From Cyanobacteria bacterium OH_PDB_112 (lineage in GTDB: Bacteria; Cyanobacteriota; Vampirovibrionia; Gastranaerophilales; CAJFVJ01), in NCBI GenBank assembly GCA_023457295.1, contig JAEWLZ010000299.1, forward strand, positions 1 through 16,581: 16,581 bases of DNA, written 5' to 3'. Every line of letters begins with the position of its first letter. The stretch's first letter is position 1. The notes under the pieces are model-generated. The model was not told where the DNA came from. It worked only from the letters and a program-made list of their open reading frames with translations, and ran no database searches. A program made the translations under genes and the position numbers. Below, piece by piece: positions 1 to 4,747 of this stretch.

Positions 1-245
1 CTTTGCAGAATATTAAAAAGATCCCTGTCTTCATGTTTAACAAATCCGCAAAGAGCCATAGAATCTTCTCGATGGATGAGGCTTGTAAAAATCTGTATAT
101 CAGAATTTAGTTCAGGCAAAGTTTTTATAATTCTTGAATTTACCTGCACCAAATATCCTATACCGTTAACTTCCACTGTAATATAGCTTCCGGAAGGACT
201 TGACGGTGTTTTCGAAACAAGTTTGCCTTTAAGATAAGTTATCAT
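1..245 (-). CDS. ruvA: Holliday junction branch migration protein RuvA, N-terminal part (runs off the left edge)
   Basis: Reading the minus strand from an ATG at 243-245 gives 81 codons that run off the window. The peptide starts MITYLKGKLVSK and continues with VEVNGIGYLVQV, LPELNSDIQIFTSLIHRED, ALCGFVKHEDRDLFNIL. This is the N-terminal OB-fold domain of RuvA: the opening M-I-x-x-L-x-G, the VNGIGY strand, the H-x-x-x-R-E-D stretch and the GF...E..LF end are all family signatures. RuvA is the tetramer that holds Holliday junctions for the RuvB motor. Compared with common RuvAs there are about four to five extra residues (TPSSPSGS) between the first two strands. An AGGA about 7 nt upstream of the ATG supports the start. 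The helix-hairpin-helix and RuvB-binding domains lie outside the window. The gene is divergent from the TPR gene. Confidence 0.93.
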   Translation of the reverse strand, partial: MITYLKGKLVSKTPSSPSGSYITVEVNGIGYLVQVNSRIIKTLPELNSDIQIFTSLIHREDSMALCGFVKHEDRDLFNILQ

Positions 246-265
246 TTTAAAATCCTGCTTTTATT

Positions 266-293
266 TTGCACAACATGACGTATATTTTATAAT
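266..293 (+). promoter_or_regulatory. Possible sigma70 promoter for the TPR gene
   Basis: A perfect -10 (TATAAT, 288-293) lies 16 nt after a poor -35 (TTGCAC, 266-271). It would start a transcript near 300 with a leader of about 54 nt before the ATG at 354. The weak -35 makes this tentative. Confidence 0.4.
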
Positions 294-353
294 AAACTGG
301 ACAAGAGGTCTAATTTATTTAATAATTTTAGTGGAAATAGCAGGAAATTACAG

Positions 354-1373
354 ATGGTTTTTTTAAAATTATTTATTTTGATTTTTTGTTCTTTAGGTGT
401 CGGCTATGCCGGTATTGAGTTCAGTAATTTCAGCAGATATAAAGCTATTTATAACAGAGGTGTTGAAGAGCTTGATGCGGGTAATTTCAGTTCAGCTGAA
501 AGAGCCTTCAAAAAAGTTCTTGAAATAGCTCCTGATATGGAAGAAAATGTCTACAATCTTGCATTGACTTATTTTTATATGAATAAGTTAGATTTATCAC
601 TCAAATATTTTTTGCAAACGCTTGATTTGAATCCAAAAGAAATAGATGCCTGCTATAACATAGGTATAATTAATTATTTGAGAAATAAAAAGAAAGAAAC
701 TATCAAATATTTTGATAAAGCTTTAGAAATTTCAGAAAAAAAAGATGAACAAACACTTTTTAGTATAGGTATGGTTTATACCGAAACTCAAGATTATGAT
801 ATGGCAATAGAAGCCGTAAAAAGACTTATAGAGCTTTCGCCTTCAAATATTGAATATCGTATGATGCTTGCCGATGTTTATGAAAAACTTATCGCCGATA
901 CAGGAAATATTCAAAGTCTTGATTTTGCAATAAAAACCTATAAAGAAATTTTGGAACTTGACGAAAATTATGAACCTGCAAACGTAAAAATTGCAAATTG
1001 TTACGCTCAAACAGGTGATGTCGATAATTGCAAACAAACTTGTAAACGTATTTTAAAGAAAAATCCTCAATCCCCAGAAGCACTTTATTTGCTAGGCATA
1101 ATGAGTTTTGCAAATCAAGAATTCCAAAATGCGGTCAATTTCTTTGAACAAGCTTATACCGCCAAATCCACTCTAAAAATGGCTTATTTGAATTCTGCTT
1201 ATGCCTATTACAAAATGGGCAATCTCTCAAAAGCAAAAGAACTTTACGAACTTTTCAAATCAAAAGCTTCTCCTTCGGATATTTCTGACAGCATGGAAGA
1301 TTACTTTGGAGATATTGTAATAGAAAAATCCGAAGAAACAGAAACAGAAGAAGAGGAAGTATATAAAAATTAA
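354..1373 (+). CDS. TPR-repeat protein with N-terminal signal/anchor segment
   Basis: This is a 339-residue protein made almost wholly of tetratricopeptide repeats. The first ~20 residues (MVFLKLFILIFCSLGVGYAG) are hydrophobic after one Lys, so the protein is probably exported or membrane-anchored. About eight TPR units follow from residue ~30 to ~310, each with the A/G-x-x-Y/F ... A-I/F-x-x-Y/F-x-x-A/V-L-x-L-x-P pattern; examples are AERAFKKVLEIAPD, SLKYFLQTLDLNP, TIKYFDKALEIS and AVNFFEQAYTAK. The C-terminus is very acidic (SEETETEEEEVYKN). The start is supported by AGGAAA about 8 nt upstream. TPR proteins are scaffolds for protein-protein contact; no enzymatic domain is visible and the partner is unknown. 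It lies just upstream of rplS, which has its own promoter, so it need not share the ribosomal operon's function. The fold is sure, the role is not. Confidence 0.85.
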   Translation: MVFLKLFILIFCSLGVGYAGIEFSNFSRYKAIYNRGVEELDAGNFSSAERAFKKVLEIAPDMEENVYNLALTYFYMNKLDLSLKYFLQTLDLNPKEIDACYNIGIINYLRNKKKETIKYFDKALEISEKKDEQTLFSIGMVYTETQDYDMAIEAVKRLIELSPSNIEYRMMLADVYEKLIADTGNIQSLDFAIKTYKEILELDENYEPANVKIANCYAQTGDVDNCKQTCKRILKKNPQSPEALYLLGIMSFANQEFQNAVNFFEQAYTAKSTLKMAYLNSAYAYYKMGNLSKAKELYELFKSKASPSDISDSMEDYFGDIVIEKSEETETEEEEVYKN

Positions 1374-1377
1374 TCAT

Positions 1378-1406
1378 TAGTTTTGTAAAATATTTCTGCA
1401 AAACTA
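1378..1406 (+). repeat. Inverted repeat between the TPR gene and the rplS promoter
   Basis: TAGTTTTG (1378-1385) and CAAAACTA (1399-1406) are perfect 8-nt inverted arms around a 13-nt loop, starting 4 nt after the TPR stop codon. No T-run follows, so it is a poor intrinsic terminator. It could protect the 3' end of the TPR transcript or act as an operator just upstream of the rplS -35. Confidence 0.4.
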
Positions 1407-1407
1407 C

Positions 1408-1436
1408 TTGAATTTAATCCTTGTTTTGAATACGAT
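1408..1436 (+). promoter_or_regulatory. Probable sigma70 promoter of the rplS-ylqF-rnhB operon
   Basis: TTGAAT (1408-1413) and TACGAT (1431-1436) are separated by exactly 17 nt. Each hexamer matches four of six consensus bases. Transcription would begin near 1443, giving a leader of about 35 nt before the rplS ATG at 1478. Confidence 0.5.
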
Positions 1437-1477
1437 TAGATTTACGCTTGGTAAATTTATTTAAAAAGGACAAAATA

Positions 1478-1828
1478 ATGAACGTATTTATCGATGAAAT
1501 AGAAAAAGAAATGATGAAAAGTGATCTTCCTGAACTTAATCCTGGAGATACTGTAAAAGTTTTCGTCAGAATTAAAGAAGGTAACAAAGAAAGAACACAG
1601 GCTTTTGAAGGTGTTATCATAAAAAAACAAGGTAGCGGAGCTAACAAATCAATCACTGTAAGAAAAATTTTCCAAGGTGTTGGTCTTGAAAGAGTATTCC
1701 CTATTCACTCACCAAGAATCGAAAGCATCAAAGTTCTTCGTCGCGGTTCTGTAAGAAGAGCAAAACTTTACTACTTGAGAGATAGAATTGGTAAAGCTAC
1801 ACGTATTAAGGAAAAAATGACTAGATAA
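1478..1828 (+). CDS. rplS: 50S ribosomal protein L19
   Basis: The 116-residue product carries the L19 signatures in order: LNPGDTVKVFVRI, AFEGVIIKKQG, TVRKIFQGVGLERVFPIHSP, and the basic RRGSVRRAKLYYLRDRIGKATRIKE end. L19 sits at the interface of the large and small subunits. The frame stays open upstream to a TTG at 1448, but the ATG at 1478 is preferred: AAAAGGA lies about 7 nt upstream and the resulting length is the usual ~115 residues. The gene heads a tight cluster, and its TAA overlaps the ylqF ATG by one base (TAATG). The rplS-ylqF-rnhB order is also found in Bacillus and relatives, whereas the common rimM-trmD partners upstream are absent here and a TPR gene takes their place. Confidence 0.97.
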   Translation: MNVFIDEIEKEMMKSDLPELNPGDTVKVFVRIKEGNKERTQAFEGVIIKKQGSGANKSITVRKIFQGVGLERVFPIHSPRIESIKVLRRGSVRRAKLYYLRDRIGKATRIKEKMTR

Positions 1829-2685
1829 TGGTTCATATCCATTGGTATCCTGGGCATATAGCCAAAGCTGAGAGAAAACTAAAAGAACAGCTTAGTCTTG
1901 TGGATGTTGTAATCGAAGTTTTGGATGCCAGATTACCTTATAGCAGTAAATATACAGAAATCAAAAAGCTCCTTGGTGAAAAACCAAGGCTTTTGATTAT
2001 GAACAAGTCTGACCTAGCAGATGCAGACAAAACCCGAGAATGGGTTAAATTTTTAAAGGAAAAAGAAAATTGTACGGTTGCCGTCACAAGTGCAAACACT
2101 GCAAAAGACTTGAACAATATTGTGGCTTTGATTGTTGAACTCGGGCAAGAAAAAATGGAAAAACTAAAGGCAAAAGGGATTTTGGCTCGTCCCGTCAGGG
2201 CTATGATTGTCGGTATGCCTAATGTAGGAAAATCAAGCATAATAAATAAACTTATAAGAAAAAATAAAACAAAAACAGGCGCAATAGCGGGTGTAACGCG
2301 TCAACAACAATGGGTTAGAATCAATCCTAAAGTTGAACTTTTAGATACTCCGGGGATTATTCCCATGAAACTCGAAGATCAGGATGCTGCTTGCAAGTTG
2401 GCATTCGTGAGCGGAATTTCGGAAAATGCTTATGATAAAGAAGAAGTGGCTCAAGAGCTTTTGAATGTTATTTACTCACTTTATAAAGAAAATATTTTAT
2501 CTAACTATAAACTCGAAGATACAGGCATGGTACCTACCCTGATTGAAGTTGCAGAAGCTAGAAAATGGCTAATTTCAAATAACAGCCCTGATACTTTGCG
2601 GGCGGCATCACATATTTTGTCTGATTTTCGCAAAGGAAGACTCGGAAGGATGACTCTTGATGAAAGCTCCGAAATCCAAAATTAA
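1828..2685 (+). CDS. rbgA: Ribosome biogenesis GTPase YlqF/RbgA
   Basis: This 285-residue protein is a circularly permuted GTPase, with G motifs in the order G4-G5-G1-G2-G3: NKSD at 59-62, a TSAN segment at 87-90, GMPNVGKSS at 129-137, the G2 Thr in GVTR near 157, and DTPG at 173-176. The N-terminus MVHIHWYPGHIAKAERKL is the family hallmark. A C-terminal helical (ANTAR-like) domain follows from about residue 200. In Bacillus RbgA drives late assembly of the 50S subunit, and its length there (282) matches well. The start overlaps the rplS stop by one base, so translation is probably coupled. The last 26 nt overlap the start of rnhB. No key motif is missing. Confidence 0.96.
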   Translation: MVHIHWYPGHIAKAERKLKEQLSLVDVVIEVLDARLPYSSKYTEIKKLLGEKPRLLIMNKSDLADADKTREWVKFLKEKENCTVAVTSANTAKDLNNIVALIVELGQEKMEKLKAKGILARPVRAMIVGMPNVGKSSIINKLIRKNKTKTGAIAGVTRQQQWVRINPKVELLDTPGIIPMKLEDQDAACKLAFVSGISENAYDKEEVAQELLNVIYSLYKENILSNYKLEDTGMVPTLIEVAEARKWLISNNSPDTLRAASHILSDFRKGRLGRMTLDESSEIQN

Positions 2686-3316
2686 TTCTCTTATAAAATT
2701 TGATGCGGCTTTTTGTGATAATTTTGTCATAGGTCTTGATGAAGCAGGCAGAGGACCCGGCGCCGGCGATGTTTTTGCGGCGGCTGTGTATTTTCCTGAA
2801 ATAAGCAAAGTATTAAAAAAAAATCTTTCTAGATTAAATGACTCCAAGCAACTCTCAGCAAAAGTTCGTGATGAATTGGCGGAAGTTATTAAACAAAACA
2901 GTATTTATTCCATTTCTAAAGCTTCTATTGAAGAAATAGAAAAGATTAATATACTGCAATCATCACTTCTTGCTATGAAGCGGGCTACTATTGATGTTTT
3001 GGCTAATGTCAAAGATGAAAAAACACCTCTATTATTGATTGATGGAAACAAAACAATTAAAGACTTTGAAATAACTCAAAAGTATGTTATCAAAGGTGAT
3101 TCGCTTTCATTATCAATTGCGGCCGCAAGTATTCTTGCCAAAACTGAACGTGATAAATATATGATAGAGCTTTCGCAAAAATTCCCCGAATATGACTGGG
3201 AAAATAACAAAGGATATCTCACGCCTAAGCATCTTGAAGCTATTGATAAATATGGCATTACAGAATATCATCGAAAAAGTTTTTTGACTCGTCAATTGAA
3301 GTTAATATTAAAATAA
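2660..3316 (+). CDS. rnhB: Ribonuclease HII
   Basis: The product (218 residues from the ATG at 2660) cleaves the RNA strand of RNA-DNA hybrids and misincorporated ribonucleotides. The four catalytic acids are visible: D27 and E28 in GLDEAGRG, D128 in LLLIDGNK, and D147 in VIKGDSLSLSIAAASILAKTERD. The DSKQLS segment and the C-terminal NKGYLTPKH ... YHRKSF block are also typical. The loop after GRG reads GPGAGDV, where most relatives have GP(L/V)AGPV; this is a local divergence that leaves the acids intact. A TTG at 2657 is also in frame, but the ATG at 2660 sits 9 nt after GGAAGGA inside ylqF and is preferred. It overlaps ylqF by 26 nt, so it is co-transcribed and probably coupled. Confidence 0.95.
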   Translation: MKAPKSKINSLIKFDAAFCDNFVIGLDEAGRGPGAGDVFAAAVYFPEISKVLKKNLSRLNDSKQLSAKVRDELAEVIKQNSIYSISKASIEEIEKINILQSSLLAMKRATIDVLANVKDEKTPLLLIDGNKTIKDFEITQKYVIKGDSLSLSIAAASILAKTERDKYMIELSQKFPEYDWENNKGYLTPKHLEAIDKYGITEYHRKSFLTRQLKLILK

Positions 3317-3414
3317 TAAATTTTATTTTTAAATATTCAAAATGATAAAGTAAAGAATTAACAGCTTTATAATAAAAATAAAAGCAAAATTTTTTATGAA
3401 AGGGAATATAAAAA

Positions 3415-3612
3415 ATGAAAGATATAACTTTAAAAAATGATAATGGTGTTCGTCATGCTTACGCTTATGGGCATGCAAAAAAAGAAATCGCGGCAAGTTT
3501 TAAGGATGCGATTAAAAGCTCTGAAAATAAATCTGAAACAGCAAAAACTTTTAAAGAAGCTATAATTGCTGCTCAGACTAAATCTGAGACAAATACTGAA
3601 GTTGTTGAATAA
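3415..3612 (+). CDS. Small hypothetical protein with a 17-residue internal repeat
   Basis: A 65-residue protein I do not recognise. It is charged, with no signal peptide or membrane segment, and should be largely helical. The second half is an imperfect tandem duplication with a period of 17 residues: FKDAIKSSENKSET (29-42) and FKEAIIAAQTKSET (46-59). The N-terminal part has a His/Tyr-rich stretch (VRHAYAYGHAKKE, 12-24). AAAGGG about 10 nt upstream of the ATG is a fair ribosome site. A -10-like TATAAT stands at 3368-3373 without a clear -35. A good terminator follows 30 nt after the stop. Own SD, terminator and repeat structure argue for a real gene; the function is unknown. Confidence 0.7.
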   Translation: MKDITLKNDNGVRHAYAYGHAKKEIAASFKDAIKSSENKSETAKTFKEAIIAAQTKSETNTEVVE

Positions 3613-3642
3613 AAAATTCAAATTTTGAATTAATATACAATG

Positions 3643-3671
3643 AGCCTCAATTTTTTATTGGGGCTTTTTGT
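3643..3671 (+). terminator. Intrinsic terminator of the 65-residue gene
   Basis: AGCCTCAAT (3643-3651) pairs with ATTGGGGCT (3657-3665) through nine base pairs, one of them G-U, around a five-T loop. The run TTTTT follows (3665-3669). The last three bases of coaX (minus strand) lie inside the hairpin. Read on the minus strand there is no T-run, so this end mainly serves the plus strand. Confidence 0.8.
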
Positions 3672-4428
3672 TTAAATTATAAATTAACCGCAGACCTTCC
3701 AGAGTTAAATTCGGGTTCAAGTAGTCAAAAGGTCTTTTCAGGCATTCTGTTATTATTTCAGAGTATCCGCCTGTTGCAATCGTTATAATAGGCTCTTTAA
3801 GTTCTTTTTCCACATTTTCTATAAGCCCGTCAATCATAGCACCATGCCCTAAAACCAACCCTGAAAGCATTGCGTCTATTGTATTTTTTCCAATAGTTGC
3901 AGGAGGGGCTTCTATTCTGACTTTTGGAAGCAATGATGTAAAAGCATTCAGCGCATCAGCAGAAATTCTTATTCCTGGAGTAATCACTCCCCCTAAAAAC
4001 CTCCCGTCTGATGATACGATATCAAAAGTTGTTGCCGTTCCAAAATCGACAACAACAGCTGCTTTTTTGTAAATATTATAAGCTGCACAAGCATTAGCTA
4101 TGCGGTCCGCCCCAAGATCTCGAGGTTTATCAAGGTCTATTTTTATACCTGTTTTTGTTTTGTGCGTGAGATTTATAGCGGGCACTTTAAGATATTTTTC
4201 AATAGCAACTACAAATCTTTCAGTCAAAGGTAAAACTACGCTTGAAATTATTGCGCCTTCCAATTTGCCCGAAAAACCCGCCTGCTGGATGAAGTTATGT
4301 AAAATAATACCATATTCATCTTCAGAACGCTTTTTATCACTAGCTAATTTCCAAGTGTAAAGCAGTTTTTCACCGTCATAAATTCCTGTTGTAATACTTG
4401 TATTGCCTATATCTGCAACAAATAACAT
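3655..4428 (-). CDS. coaX: Type III pantothenate kinase
   Basis: The 257-residue product phosphorylates pantothenate with ATP, the first step of coenzyme A synthesis. It has the ASKHA-fold signatures of CoaX: the phosphate-binding DIGNT at residues 6-10, the substrate and catalytic segment KPRDLGADRIANA (catalytic Asp at 108), VVDFGTATTFD at 126-136 with the cation-binding Asp128, GGVITPG at 146-152, and ATGG at 218-221. The frame is open 16 codons further upstream (to 4476), but the ATG at 4426-4428 is preferred: GAGG lies about 8 nt upstream and M-L-F-V-A-D-I-G-N-T matches how family members begin. Type III enzymes are not inhibited by CoA and are not related to the E. coli CoaA. The gene is divergent from the 45-residue gene, whose -35 abuts its start codon. 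Confidence 0.95.
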   Translation of the reverse strand: MLFVADIGNTSITTGIYDGEKLLYTWKLASDKKRSEDEYGIILHNFIQQAGFSGKLEGAIISSVVLPLTERFVVAIEKYLKVPAINLTHKTKTGIKIDLDKPRDLGADRIANACAAYNIYKKAAVVVDFGTATTFDIVSSDGRFLGGVITPGIRISADALNAFTSLLPKVRIEAPPATIGKNTIDAMLSGLVLGHGAMIDGLIENVEKELKEPIITIATGGYSEIITECLKRPFDYLNPNLTLEGLRLIYNLNKKPQ

Positions 4429-4429
4429 C

Positions 4430-4458
4430 TTGACATCCTCAACTCTATCGGTTTTAAT
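4430..4458 (+). promoter_or_regulatory. Strong sigma70 promoter for the 45-residue gene
   Basis: A perfect -35 (TTGACA, 4430-4435), a 17-nt spacer and TTTAAT (4453-4458, five of six bases) form one of the two best promoters in the window. The -35 begins 2 nt beyond the coaX start codon, inside the coaX ribosome-binding region. Transcription should start near 4465. Confidence 0.65.
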
Positions 4459-4505
4459 AATAACATAAACATTCATATACGGTATTTTAAAGGAGGGATG
4501 TTGAA

Positions 4506-4643
4506 ATGATAAGTAAAGTTAGTGCATTAAAAGGAAACCAATCGGTAAACAACAAAAAATTAACAAAAGTTGTTCCTTGCCCTACTCAGCCGGCATTCAA
4601 GTCAGCTCACAAGGATGTTTTTGTTAAAGGTTGTAAAAAGTAA
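4506..4643 (+). CDS. Small 45-residue hypothetical protein, independently transcribed
   Basis: The short frame MISKVSALKGNQSVNNKKLT... ends in AHKDVFVKGCKK. It is basic (about ten Lys), with two Cys, Pro-rich in the middle (VPCPTQPAF), and has no membrane segment. I recognise no domain. Support comes from its surroundings: a near-consensus promoter at 4430-4458, a perfect AGGAGGG (4491-4497) 8 nt before the ATG, and a perfect palindromic terminator 20 nt after the stop. These together make a complete one-gene transcription unit, and probably a well expressed one. Similarly short Lys/Asn-rich proteins are, as I recall, common in Gastranaerophilales genomes. A function cannot be assigned. A non-coding RNA reading is possible but is less likely given the SD and the clean frame. 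Confidence 0.7.
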   Translation: MISKVSALKGNQSVNNKKLTKVVPCPTQPAFKSAHKDVFVKGCKK

Positions 4644-4663
4644 TTTTCTTTTGAAAATATTTT

Positions 4664-4692
4664 AAAAAAGACGGCTTAAGCCGTCTTTTTTG
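4664..4692 (+). terminator. Perfect palindromic intrinsic terminator
   Basis: AAAAAGACGGC, a TTAA loop and GCCGTCTTTTTT form an uninterrupted stem of ten or more pairs followed by a T-run. It ends the 45-residue gene and insulates polA. Because it is symmetric it would also work on the opposite strand. Confidence 0.88.
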
Positions 4693-4747
4693 TTGCATAT
4701 TTTTACAATTGGTTTCTAATACTTAATTTTTAAACTAAAATGAAATT

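Noticed and set aside
1448..1477. TTG-initiated extension of rplS by ten residues
   Set aside because: The ATG at 1478 has a good SD and gives the normal L19 length; the TTG would add a tail not known in L19.
3317..3414. Possible terminator after rnhB
   Set aside because: Only A/T-rich sequence with no stable stem; nothing convincing beyond a -10-like TATAAT for the next gene.
4429..4476. Sixteen-residue N-terminal extension of CoaX
   Set aside because: Family members begin at MLFVADIGNT, and an SD precedes that ATG.
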